In this document: one piece after another, positions 50,398 to 58,604 of the stretch
How the letters are laid out: each line of letters opens with the position of its first letter
Position numbering within the stretch: position 1 is the first letter of the stretch
From: CADCVQ01 sp038260305
GTDB taxonomy: Bacteria; Actinomycetota; Thermoleophilia; Solirubrobacterales; Solirubrobacteraceae
Assembly (NCBI GenBank): GCA_038260305.1
Contig: JBBSNY010000004.1
Coordinates: 1 to 64,000 of the forward strand
DNA length: 64,000 bases
Direction of reading: 5' to 3'
Notes under the pieces: model-generated
What the model was told of the DNA's origin: nothing
Database searches by the model: none
What the model saw: only the letters and a program-made list of their open reading frames with translations
Translations under genes and position numbers: made by a program

Positions 50398-51303
50398 CTA
50401 GAAGTACCCGGCGACCTTGCGGTCCTCCATCGCGGCCTCGGTCGCGCGGTCGTCGGCGCGCGTCTCGCCGCGCTCGGTGATCCGCGTAGCCGCGATCTCC
50501 GCGACGACCGTGTCGAGGTCGGCGGCGGTCGAGCGCACGGCGCCGGTGCAGCTCATGTCGCCGACCGTGCGGTAGCGCACGGACTCGACGAACGGCGTCT
50601 CACCGTCGATCAACGAGACATGGTCGGACGTCGCATAGAGCATGCCGTCGCGCTCGAAGACCTCGCGCTCGTGCGCGAAGTAGATCGACGGCACCTCGAG
50701 TGCCTCGACGGCGAGGTACTCCCAGACGTCAAGCTCGGTCCAGTTTGAGATCGGGAACACCCGCACGCTCTCGCCGCGACGGATGCGCCCGTTATAGATG
50801 CTCCACAGCTCCGGACGCTGGTTCTTGGGGTCCCAGCCGCCGAAGTCGTCGCGGAAGGAAAAGATCCGCTCCTTCGCCCGCGCGCGCTCCTCGTCGCGGC
50901 GCGCGCCGCCGAACGCGGCGTCGAAGCCGTGCTGCTCGATCGCGTCGAGCAGCGTCGTCGTCTGCAGGCGGTTTCGCGACGCGCGCGGACCGGTCTCCTC
51001 GGCGACACGGCCCGCATCGATTGACTCCTGCACGGACGCGACGAGCAGGCGCTCCCCGAGCTCAGCAACCCGGCGGTCGCGGAACTCGATGACCTCGGGG
51101 AAGTTGTGGCCCGTGTCGACGTGCATGAGCGGGAACGGGAAGCGCCCCGGCCGAAACGCCTTCTCGGCGAGGCGCAGCAGCACGATCGAGTCCTTGCCGC
51201 CGCTGAACAGCAGCACGGGCGTGCTGAGCTCCGCGGCGACCTCGCGCATGACATGGATCGCCTCGGACTCAAGCTCCTGCAGATGGGTGAGCCGCGCGGT
51301 CAT
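50398..51303 (-). CDS. cysD: Sulfate adenylyltransferase subunit 2
   Basis: A 301-residue subunit that makes adenosine 5'-phosphosulfate from sulfate and ATP. The PP-loop is VLLFSGGKDSIVLLRLAEKAF near residue 30, followed by LMHVDTGHNFPEVIEFRD. AAFGGARRDEERARAKERIFSFRDDFGGWDPKNQRPELW near 130 is the CysD signature. The ATG at 51303 overlaps the transporter stop by 4 bp. Confidence 0.93.
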   Translation of the reverse strand: MTARLTHLQELESEAIHVMREVAAELSTPVLLFSGGKDSIVLLRLAEKAFRPGRFPFPLMHVDTGHNFPEVIEFRDRRVAELGERLLVASVQESIDAGRVAEETGPRASRNRLQTTTLLDAIEQHGFDAAFGGARRDEERARAKERIFSFRDDFGGWDPKNQRPELWSIYNGRIRRGESVRVFPISNWTELDVWEYLAVEALEVPSIYFAHEREVFERDGMLYATSDHVSLIDGETPFVESVRYRTVGDMSCTGAVRSTAADLDTVVAEIAATRITERGETRADDRATEAAMEDRKVAGYF

Positions 51304-52217
51304 GCCGCCACCGGCTTGCGCTCGGCTGCCGAGGCGACGCGGCGCCCGCGCTCGCGTGTCAGCAGCCACGCGAACAGGCCGACGGCGGCGGGCACGCCGA
51401 CGAGCGCGGTCGGCGGCACGGCGACGCCGGCCTTCGACAGGACGCCGAGCGCCGAGCCGAGCAGGACGCAGCCGAGCGTCGGGCGCAGGACGCCGGAGGG
51501 CACCTTCGTGATCAGCGCCGTGCCGACGAGCACGCCCGGTAGCGAGCCGGCGAGGATCGTTCCCATCAGGACGAGGTCGACGTTGCCGCTGGCGACGTGC
51601 GCGAGACCCGCCGCCCACAGCAGGATCGCGGCATGAAAGACGTCGGTGCCGACGACGCGGTGCGGCGTCAGCTTGAAGACGAGGATCAGCGCGAGGCCGA
51701 TGAGCGCGCCGCTGCCGACCGAGGTCACGCCGAGCAGCAGGCCGAGGAACGCACCGATGGCGATCGCCGTGAGCTTCGTGCGACGGGTCTGCTCGATCGA
51801 CTCGCGCTCGCGGGCGACGAGCTTGGGCATGAACAGCGCGCGCCCGAGGATCGTCGTCGCGACGATCAGCAGCGCGACCGCGATCGAGATCAGCAGGACC
51901 GGCTCAAAGCTCTTGCCGTAGGCGGCGTGCAGACGATCGAGCAGCCAGACGCCGACGAGCGCACCAGGCACGCTGCCGACGGCGAGCCACTTCGACACGC
52001 CGAGGTCGACGGTGCCCTTGCGCAGGTGGCGCCAGCCGCCGAGCGTCTTCGTGATCGCGCCGTACGCGAGATCGGTACCGATCGCGACGACTGGGGGGAC
52101 GCCGGCGAAGAGGACGAGCAGCGGCGTCATGAGCGAGCCCCCGCCGATCCCGGTCAGGCCGATGAGGATTCCGACGCCGAAGCCGAAGCCGATGACCATA
52201 GGGTCCAGGCCGAGCAT
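51300..52217 (-). CDS. TauE/SafE-family transporter, probable sulfite/sulfate or sulfonate carrier
   Basis: A 305-residue membrane protein with about eight spans in two repeats. The first repeat has GFGVGILIGLTGIGGGSLMTPLLVLFAGVPPVVAIGTDLAYGAITKTLGG near residue 10; the second, GVTSVGSGALIGLALILVFKLTPHRVVGTDVFHAAILLWAAGLAH near 170. The family moves sulfur oxyanions and organosulfur acids. Its place between cysH and cysD suggests sulfate uptake or sulfite export in this operon; direction cannot be told. Start and the cysH stop overlap in TGATG. Confidence 0.85.
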   Translation of the reverse strand: MLGLDPMVIGFGFGVGILIGLTGIGGGSLMTPLLVLFAGVPPVVAIGTDLAYGAITKTLGGWRHLRKGTVDLGVSKWLAVGSVPGALVGVWLLDRLHAAYGKSFEPVLLISIAVALLIVATTILGRALFMPKLVARERESIEQTRRTKLTAIAIGAFLGLLLGVTSVGSGALIGLALILVFKLTPHRVVGTDVFHAAILLWAAGLAHVASGNVDLVLMGTILAGSLPGVLVGTALITKVPSGVLRPTLGCVLLGSALGVLSKAGVAVPPTALVGVPAAVGLFAWLLTRERGRRVASAAERKPVAA

Positions 52218-52840
52218 CAGATGTGCAGCCCGCACTCGGTCTTGTCGGTCCCCGCCCAGCGCCCGTCGCGGCCGCTGCCGGCCTTCGTGCACGGCGCGCA
52301 ACCGATCGACTCATAGCCCGCGTCGTGCAGCGGGTGATACGGCAGGCCGCGCTCGTGGATGCGCGCCCACAGCTCGCGCTCGGTCCAATGCGCGAGCGGC
52401 GAGTACTTCGCGATCGCGCCCCGCCTCTCATCGACCTCGACGCACTGCGTCGCCGCACGCGTCGGCCCCTGCTCGCGGCGCAGCCCCGTGATCCAGGCGT
52501 CGCAGCCCGAAAGCGCGCGGTTCAGCGCGGCGACCTTCCGTGCACCGCAGCAGTGCTCGGGACCGCTCCACGGCGGCGTGCCGAACGCCTCCTGCACCTC
52601 CACCCGCACGCCGAAGCGCTGCTCGAACGCACGCCATGTGTCGAGCGTCTCTCCGAAGAGCACGCCGCTGTCGATCGTCACGACGCGCACGTGCGGCGCA
52701 ACCCGAAGCAGCTCGTCGAGGATGACCGACTCCTCCTTCTGAAACGAACACAGGAAGACGAGCCGCTCGTGCGCGGCCGCCAGCCGCAGGGTCTCCGTGA
52801 GGGCCCCCGCGACCTCCAGCGGTGCTTCTAGACCGCGCAC
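52217..52840 (-). CDS. cysH: Adenylyl-sulfate (APS) reductase, assimilatory
   Basis: A 207-residue thioredoxin-dependent reductase converting APS to sulfite. FLCSFQKEESVILDELL near residue 30 is the PP-loop-like start. Cysteines in EHCCGARKV (about 98) and GCAPCTKAG (about 182) bind a 4Fe-4S cluster, which marks APS- rather than PAPS-specific enzymes. The catalytic Cys is in GTDKTECGLHI at the C-terminus. The GTG start overlaps the end of sir. The absence of an APS kinase gene agrees. Confidence 0.9.
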   Translation of the reverse strand: MRGLEAPLEVAGALTETLRLAAAHERLVFLCSFQKEESVILDELLRVAPHVRVVTIDSGVLFGETLDTWRAFEQRFGVRVEVQEAFGTPPWSGPEHCCGARKVAALNRALSGCDAWITGLRREQGPTRAATQCVEVDERRGAIAKYSPLAHWTERELWARIHERGLPYHPLHDAGYESIGCAPCTKAGSGRDGRWAGTDKTECGLHI

Positions 52841-54645
52841 TCGCCCTCGCCGCGCACGACGGCAAACGGCACGTCGCGGTTCCAGTCGATGAACGTGTTC
52901 ATCGACTCGATGCCGAACTCGACGGGCAGCGAGAGCTCGCGGACCAGGTCCTCGAACGCCTTCGCGCCGATCCGCGTCGCGAAGTCGTTGAACGCCTCGC
53001 CGTCATCCAGTCGCTCGGCCTCGTACCAGCGCAGCCAGCGCTCGACGGCGTCCGGGATTCGCTTCGCGGGCAGGCGCACCTTCAGGCGCGTGCCATAGAC
53101 GATCTCGCCGCCGTCGAAGTTGCCGCCGACGTGTACGACGTAGGCCGGGATCGTGTGCTTGCCGACCTTGATCGAGGCGCCGTAGAAGCCGATGTTCGCG
53201 ATGTGGTGCTGGCTGCAGCCGTTCGGGCAGCCGCTCATCTTGATGTGGATCGCGCGCGTCATGGGGTCCGTGATCCGCATCGCCTCGAGGCGCGTCTGCA
53301 GCGCGGCGTTCAGGCCCATCGAGGACGTGATGCCGAGCTTGCAGGAGTCCGTCCCGGGGCACGACACGACGTCGGTGATGCGATCGGGGCCGATGCCGGC
53401 GAGACCGAGCTCCGACAGCGCCTGCCAGACCTCGTAGACCGTCTCGTCGCGCACCCAGCGCAGGACGAGGTTCTGGTGCACCGTCGTGCGCATGAAGCCG
53501 CCCGAGTACTCGCGCATGACGTTCGCGATCCCGCGCAACTGCTCTGGCTCGAGGTCGCCGCGGGTGATCTTGAGGTGGACCGTCGAGAAGCCCACCTGCC
53601 GCTGAGGTTGCACGTTCGCGGCCTCGAAGCGCGCGAACTCCGACAGGTCGCCGTTCGGAGAGGAGTACGACAGCGGCGGGGCGGGCGCGAGCGCCTCCTC
53701 GTCGATGTCGAAGCTCAAGGCCTCGACGTCGAAGTCGCGGTCGGCGACCCAGTCGCCCTGCAGCTCCTCGTCGACCATCTCGCGGAAGGCGTCGATGCCG
53801 ACCTTGTCGACGAGCACCTTGATGCGAGCCCTGGCGCGGTTCACGCGCAGGAAGTCCGTGCGGTCGAAGATCCGCAAGCACGCCTCGGCGACCTTGAGGT
53901 ACTCGCCGTCGTCGAGGCCGACGAACTCGTACAGCGTGGGAGCGATGCGCGGCATGATCGAGGTGCCGCCGCCGACGCGGACCTCGACGCCGCGGACGCC
54001 GTCGCGCTCGCGGGCGAGGAAGGCGATGTCGTGGATGCCGGTCAGCGAGCGGTCGGCCGACGGCGCGCCGTCGAACGCCGTCTTGATCTTGCGCGGCATC
54101 ATCTGCGTCGTCGGGTGGCGCACGAAGTAGCGCACGTAGGCGCCGGCGTACGGCGTCAGGTCGAAGACCTCGTCGTCCGCGACGCCCGCCCACGGGTCGC
54201 CGGTGACGTTGCGCACGGTGTTGCCGCAGCCCTCGCGCGATGACAGCCCCGCGTCCGACAGCTCCCGGATCGCGGCGGCCGCGTCGGGCAGCGGGACGTG
54301 GTGCAGCTGGATGTTCTGGCGCGTCGTGATGTGCCCCTTGTTCAGCGGCACGTACTTCTCGATCACCGTCGCGAAGGCGTCGAGCTGGTCGGGCGTGATC
54401 CCGCCGAAGGGGAGCTTCACGCGGATCATCTGGACGGCGGCCTGGCGCTGTCCGTAGACGCCCTGCTTCAGGCGGAACTTGATGAACTCGGTCTCCTCGA
54501 CGTCGCCGCGCAGGAAGCGCTGGGACTCCGTGTCGAAGTCGTCGAACTCGCGCTGGATGATCGGGATGATGTGGCCGGGAACATCCTCGCGAACCTCGGG
54601 GTTCTCGAGCGTTCCCTGCCGGCCGACGGAAGAGCTGGGCTCCAT
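52828..54645 (-). CDS. Ferredoxin-dependent sulfite/nitrite reductase
   Basis: A 605-residue siroheme/4Fe-4S reductase. Two repeats of the nitrite/sulfite reductase fold are seen; RQNIQLHHVPL near residue 110 and GCGNTVRNVTGDPWAGV near 138 are siroheme contacts. The cluster ligands are in SCPGTDSCKLG (about 435) and KMSGCPNGCSQHHIANIGF (about 474). Gene order with cysH, cysD and cysN makes sulfite the substrate, as in actinobacterial Sir/NirA. It is the first gene of the operon. Confidence 0.92.
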   Translation of the reverse strand: MEPSSSVGRQGTLENPEVREDVPGHIIPIIQREFDDFDTESQRFLRGDVEETEFIKFRLKQGVYGQRQAAVQMIRVKLPFGGITPDQLDAFATVIEKYVPLNKGHITTRQNIQLHHVPLPDAAAAIRELSDAGLSSREGCGNTVRNVTGDPWAGVADDEVFDLTPYAGAYVRYFVRHPTTQMMPRKIKTAFDGAPSADRSLTGIHDIAFLARERDGVRGVEVRVGGGTSIMPRIAPTLYEFVGLDDGEYLKVAEACLRIFDRTDFLRVNRARARIKVLVDKVGIDAFREMVDEELQGDWVADRDFDVEALSFDIDEEALAPAPPLSYSSPNGDLSEFARFEAANVQPQRQVGFSTVHLKITRGDLEPEQLRGIANVMREYSGGFMRTTVHQNLVLRWVRDETVYEVWQALSELGLAGIGPDRITDVVSCPGTDSCKLGITSSMGLNAALQTRLEAMRITDPMTRAIHIKMSGCPNGCSQHHIANIGFYGASIKVGKHTIPAYVVHVGGNFDGGEIVYGTRLKVRLPAKRIPDAVERWLRWYEAERLDDGEAFNDFATRIGAKAFEDLVRELSLPVEFGIESMNTFIDWNRDVPFAVVRGEGECAV

Positions 54646-54682
54646 GGTTCAGGACTCCGGGGTGGCGTACAAGATGTCGGCG

Positions 54683-54709
54683 ACTATACAGGTGATTTCC
54701 TGTCGCCAT
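54683..54709 (-). promoter_or_regulatory. Promoter and inverted repeat of the sulfate-reduction operon
   Basis: Leftward, tatagt (54688-54683) is a good -10 box 38 bp before the sir start. An inverted repeat acagg-tgattt-cctgt (54688-54703) lies in the spacer between -10 and -35, a position suited to a repressor. The surrounding DNA is AT-rich for this genome. The regulator is unknown; Rrf2/CymR-type control of sulfur genes is a possibility only. Confidence 0.5.
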
Positions 54710-54774
54710 TAGGGTATTTAGGTCCCAAGCGGGGCGCAAAGGTATGCAACGCGAGTCTGGATAGCCTGCGCGCG

Positions 54775-55722
54775 GTGCCCGAGCTCGCTGTTCTCGACCA
54801 TGTGACCGTCCTCGCCGCCGTCTCCGCCGATGCGGCGATCGAGGCGACTCGCGAAGCCTTCCTGCGCCACCACCGCGGCGACTGGACGATGCCGGCGAAG
54901 GTCTACGTCCAGAGCCCGCCCTACGGCGACTTCCGCGCGATGCCGGCGCTCGGCGGCGGCTTCGCGCTGCTGAAATGGATCACGTCGTTTCCGGCCAACC
55001 TCGCGAAGGGCCTGCCGACGGTCAACGGGATCGTCTGCCTATCCGACGCGCGGACCGGCCTGCCGCTCGCGCTGCTCGACGCGCCGGCGGTGACGGCGCT
55101 GCGCACCGGCGCCGTCGCGGCGGTCGCGTCGCTCGCGCTCGCCCGGGCGGGCTCGTGCAGCGTCGGGATCGTCGGCTGTGGCCTCAACGGCGCATGGGTC
55201 GCGCGCTGCATGGCCGCCGCCGGCTATGGCCCCGGCGTCTGCTGCGATCCGCGCACGCCGTCTGCCGAGGCGCTCGCCGCCGAGCTTCAGTGGAGCACGG
55301 GCGACCGCGCGGCGGCGCTCGCCTGCGACATCGTCTGCTGCGTGACGCCGGGCGCGCAGATCGTCGTCGACGCGTCCGATCTGCGCGCGGGGCAGCACCT
55401 GAACATGCTCGGCGCCGACGGCTCGGGCAAGGCCGAGGCGAGCCTCGACGCGATCGGCCGCTGCGAGCTGTACTGCGACGAGTGGGAGCAGGCATCCCAC
55501 GGCGGCGAGCTCGCGGGCGCGGTCGACGCCGGCCTCGTCACGCGCGATCAGGTCACCGCGCTCGGCGCCGTGCTCGCCGGCGACGCGGGCGGGCGCGGCA
55601 ACCCCGACGCGATCACGCTGTTCGACTCGACCGGCCTCGCGATCCAGGATCTCGCCGTCTCGATCGCGGCGCTGCAAGCCGCACGCGACGGTCGCGTCCC
55701 GGCGGGCGCGCTGCGGCTGTAG
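54775..55722 (+). CDS. Ornithine cyclodeaminase/mu-crystallin-family protein
   Basis: A 315-residue NAD-dependent enzyme. MPAKVYVQSPPYGDFRAMPALGGGFALLKWITSFPANLAKGLPTVNGIVCLSDARTGLPLALLDAPAVTALRTGAVAAVA (about 44-123) is the conserved substrate region with Lys and Arg contacts. The Rossmann motif GIVGCGLNGAWVARCM is near 131. Family members deaminate ornithine, reduce ketimines or imino acids. The start is GTG. It is divergent from the sulfate operon by 129 bp. Confidence 0.85.
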   Translation: MPELAVLDHVTVLAAVSADAAIEATREAFLRHHRGDWTMPAKVYVQSPPYGDFRAMPALGGGFALLKWITSFPANLAKGLPTVNGIVCLSDARTGLPLALLDAPAVTALRTGAVAAVASLALARAGSCSVGIVGCGLNGAWVARCMAAAGYGPGVCCDPRTPSAEALAAELQWSTGDRAAALACDIVCCVTPGAQIVVDASDLRAGQHLNMLGADGSGKAEASLDAIGRCELYCDEWEQASHGGELAGAVDAGLVTRDQVTALGAVLAGDAGGRGNPDAITLFDSTGLAIQDLAVSIAALQAARDGRVPAGALRL

Positions 55723-55881
55723 TCGCAGCGCGTCTCGCGACGCGTCAGCGCCACGACGGCACGATTTCCATCGGCGCGAGCTGCCGGCCGGTCGGCCCCG
55801 CGGGATCGGGCGCGCGCAGCGGCTACCACCGGCTCGGGCGCGCGCGCATCGGCCCTACCACCGGCCCAGGCATGGCCCGCT

Positions 55882-56712
55882 TCAGCGACGCACGGTGACC
55901 CGGCGCACGAGCTCGGTCCGCTTGCCGCCGGGCTGGGTGATGACCGCGCGCACGACCAGGCGGGCGCGCTTGCGGTGCTTCAGCCTCGCCTGGCGCTTCG
56001 GGACCGGGCGCAGCGAGAAGGTGTCGCGGCCGCCCGGCCGGATCGTCGCGTCGGAGTAGACGAGCGCCGTCTTGCCGAGCTCGAGGCCGACGAGCACGTA
56101 GCAGGCGATCTTCGGGCACAGCACGCGCGCCCGCAGGCCGTAACGCAGGACGCCGGCGATCGTCAGGGCGGGCGCCGGCAGGACGAGCCGCGGCTTCGGG
56201 ATCGTATTCGGCCGCGGCGCGATGTAGGGCTGGGCGAGCACGGGCGTGTTCGTCGGCGCGTCCGTCGGCTTGCCGCCGCCGGGGCGCAGCCGCTGGCCCG
56301 CGTCGACGACCCAGATCGCAGAGGTTCGCGTCCGGCCCTCGGCGTCGCGCGCGTTGACCTTGAAGTAGTAGCGGCGGTCGCGGGCCACGCGATCGACGCC
56401 GCGGTACAGCGTCAGCGTCGGCGGCGCCGTGCAGGACGCCGGCGGCGAAGCACAGACCGAGTCGATGACGTTCTTCCCGGCGAACGAGGCCGGCAGCATC
56501 GGGTTGGGGATCGGCGTCGAGGAGAACTCGAGCGACTGGAACGTCGTGCCGCGCGCGAGCACCCAGCTCGCGGCGAAGCGGTCGCCGGGGTCGATCCCGC
56601 CGCCGGAGATCTGCGGCTCGCCGGCGGCGCTCGCGCTGCTCGTCACGGCGCACGCGCACAGCACGGCGATCACCATGATGAAGGCGCCGGCGCGGGCGGA
56701 TCGCGACCTCAT
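55882..56712 (-). CDS. Exported protein of unknown function
   Basis: A 276-residue protein with a signal peptide (ARAGAFIMVIAVLCACAVTSSASAAGEP, cleavage near residue 31). The first half has a beta-rich module with paired cysteines (CASPPASC, about 88-95) and YYFKVNARDAEGRTRTSAIWVVDAGQRL, resembling a fibronectin-like strand pattern. A Pro/Thr linker precedes a basic second module (LRYGLRARVLCPKIACYVLVGLELG, then RPVPKRQARLKHRKRARLVVRAVITQ). It may act in the cell envelope. Confidence 0.7.
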   Translation of the reverse strand: MRSRSARAGAFIMVIAVLCACAVTSSASAAGEPQISGGGIDPGDRFAASWVLARGTTFQSLEFSSTPIPNPMLPASFAGKNVIDSVCASPPASCTAPPTLTLYRGVDRVARDRRYYFKVNARDAEGRTRTSAIWVVDAGQRLRPGGGKPTDAPTNTPVLAQPYIAPRPNTIPKPRLVLPAPALTIAGVLRYGLRARVLCPKIACYVLVGLELGKTALVYSDATIRPGGRDTFSLRPVPKRQARLKHRKRARLVVRAVITQPGGKRTELVRRVTVRR

Positions 56713-56722
56713 GCGCCCAAGA

Positions 56723-56857
56723 CTACGTCGGCGCGACCGATCGCGTGACAGAACCGCTTGGGGTTCGCGTCACGAGCCCCTGAACCGCGAGCAGCGGGAT
56801 GTCGCCGAGCAGCGCCCAGGCGACGAGCGCCGCGCAGGCGAGCAGCGCCGCGATCAC
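56723..56857 (-). CDS. Possible 44-residue membrane peptide
   Basis: A GTG-initiated frame encodes one hydrophobic helix (MIAALLACAALVAWALLGDIPLLAVQGLV) and a short polar tail (TRTPSGSVTRS). It starts 39 bp after the GMC oxidoreductase stop in the same direction. Small and without homologue knowledge, so this is a tentative call. Confidence 0.35.
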   Translation of the reverse strand: MIAALLACAALVAWALLGDIPLLAVQGLVTRTPSGSVTRSVAPT

Positions 56858-56895
56858 CGTCAGGACGCGCTCGGTCGTCGTCTTCTCGCCGCGAG

Positions 56896-58542
56896 TCAGG
56901 CGAGCACGGGATCGGCGGCATCGCCGATCTGCGCGGCAACGCCCGCTCGGGGCACGAAGGTCATCGCGCGCTCGGCGAGCGCCGTGATCGTCAGGCTCGG
57001 GTTGACGCCGACGTTCGCCGGCACGACCGAGCCGTCGCAGACGAGCAGGTTCTCGTAGCCGAAGACCCGGTGGCGCGCGTCGACGACGCCCTCCTCCGGC
57101 GATCGCGCGATGACGACGCCGCCGAGGATGTGGGCGGTCGTCGGGATGTTCGCGATCGCTTCGAGCAGCGAGCTCTGGGGCACGCCGTCGATCTCCTTCG
57201 CCATCCACTCCGCGGCCTCGTTGGCGATCGGGATGAAGGTCGGGTTCGGCTTGTCGCGGTCCTGCTCGGTCTGTAGCCGCATCGCGCCGAAGCGGCCCGG
57301 TCGCGGGCGCAGCGCGATCGCGTTGTCGAGCGTCTGCATGACGAGCAGGATGATCGTGCGCTGCGACCAGCCGCGGGGGTCGAACAGGCGCACGAACTGC
57401 AGCGGGTGGCGCAGCGCGCCGGCGGCGAGCTTGAGCGGGCGCGTGATGCGCGTGCCGTCGCCGACGAGCAGCGTGTGCAGGAGGCTGATCGAGTCCCCTG
57501 CGCGGCCGTAGCTGACGGTCTCGATGTGCGTGCTGGCGTCGGGGTAGATCGAGCCCGAGATCGCGACGCGCTTCGTGTAGTCGACGGACTTGTCCTTCGC
57601 GGTGACGGCGAGGATCGCCTCGCTGTTCGTGCGCACGAGCTCGCCGACGCGCCGCGAGACGTTCGGCAGCGAGCCGTTGTGCAGGCAGCGCTGCAGGAGC
57701 TTGTTCGTGCCGAGCGCGCCGCCGGCGAGGACGACCGACGCCGCGCTGTGGATCTGGCGGTCCTTGCGCAGCCAGGCACCGGTGCGCTCCGTGACGACCT
57801 CGTAGCCGTCCGAGCCGTCGGCGCTCGGGCCGAGCGGCCGGACGTCGACGACGGTGCGATCGGGCATGACCTGCGTGCCGCCGCGCTCGGCGAACCAGAG
57901 GTAGTTCTTCGGCAGCGTGTTCTTCGCGCCGACCGGGCAGCCGACCATGCAGCGCCCGCAGCCGACGCAGCCCGTGCGTGCCGGTCCGTCGCCGCCGAAG
58001 TAGGGGTCGGGAACGCTGACGCCGCGCTCGCCGAAGAAGACGCCGACGCGGGTCTTCGCGTAGCTGGCCTGCGCGCCGATGTGCTCGCCGAAGCGGCGTA
58101 GGAGCTCGTCGGCGTCGTCGTTGGTCTGCACCGTGGCGACGCCGAGCATGCGCTCGGCCTCCTCGTAGTGCGGCTCGAGCGCCGACTCCCAGTCGTCCTC
58201 CAGGCCCGCCCACTGCGGGTCGTCGTAGAAGCGCTTGCGCGCACGGTAGAGCGTGTTCGCGTAGCCGAGGCTGCCGCCGCCGACGCCCGCGCCGCTGATG
58301 ATCGTCACGTCCTTGAAGAGCGACAGCCGAAAGATCCCGCGCAGGCCGATCCGCGGGGCGAAGAAGTAGCGCCGCACGTCCCAGGTGGACTTCGGGAACT
58401 CGTGGTCGGCGAAGCGGCGGCCGGACTCGAACATCCCGACGCGGTAGCCCTTCTCGGTCAGCCGCAGCGCCGACACGCTGCCGCCGAACCCCGATCCGAC
58501 GACGATCCAGTCGAAGTCATAGGTTAGGCCAGTCCGTGCCAT
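56896..58542 (-). CDS. GMC-family FAD-dependent oxidoreductase (cholesterol-oxidase-like)
   Basis: A 548-residue flavoenzyme. The FAD motif DWIVVGSGFGGSVSALRLTEKGYRVGMFESGRRF lies near residue 10. ISGAGVGGGSLGYANTLYRA near 80 is the GMC signature region. CVGCGRCMVGCPVGAKNTLPKNYLWFAE near 185 shows a four-cysteine pattern typical of this actinobacterial subgroup. TAHILGGVVIARSPEEGVVDARHRVFGYENLLVCDGSVVPANVGVNPSLTITALAERAM (about 475-535) is the C-terminal GMC motif. Substrates may be sterols or other alcohols. The ATG is at 58542, or 58548 two codons earlier. Confidence 0.87.
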   Translation of the reverse strand: MARTGLTYDFDWIVVGSGFGGSVSALRLTEKGYRVGMFESGRRFADHEFPKSTWDVRRYFFAPRIGLRGIFRLSLFKDVTIISGAGVGGGSLGYANTLYRARKRFYDDPQWAGLEDDWESALEPHYEEAERMLGVATVQTNDDADELLRRFGEHIGAQASYAKTRVGVFFGERGVSVPDPYFGGDGPARTGCVGCGRCMVGCPVGAKNTLPKNYLWFAERGGTQVMPDRTVVDVRPLGPSADGSDGYEVVTERTGAWLRKDRQIHSAASVVLAGGALGTNKLLQRCLHNGSLPNVSRRVGELVRTNSEAILAVTAKDKSVDYTKRVAISGSIYPDASTHIETVSYGRAGDSISLLHTLLVGDGTRITRPLKLAAGALRHPLQFVRLFDPRGWSQRTIILLVMQTLDNAIALRPRPGRFGAMRLQTEQDRDKPNPTFIPIANEAAEWMAKEIDGVPQSSLLEAIANIPTTAHILGGVVIARSPEEGVVDARHRVFGYENLLVCDGSVVPANVGVNPSLTITALAERAMTFVPRAGVAAQIGDAADPVLA

Positions 58543-58604
58543 GAGCATCAGCGTAGCTTAAACATGACGGGGGCGTCATATTTGTCCCCGTGAGCGGCGT
58601 TCGG

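Noticed and set aside
53003..54739. A second long leftward frame overlapping sulfite reductase.
   Set aside because: The Arg-rich translation lacks motifs, while the other frame holds the siroheme and cluster cysteines.
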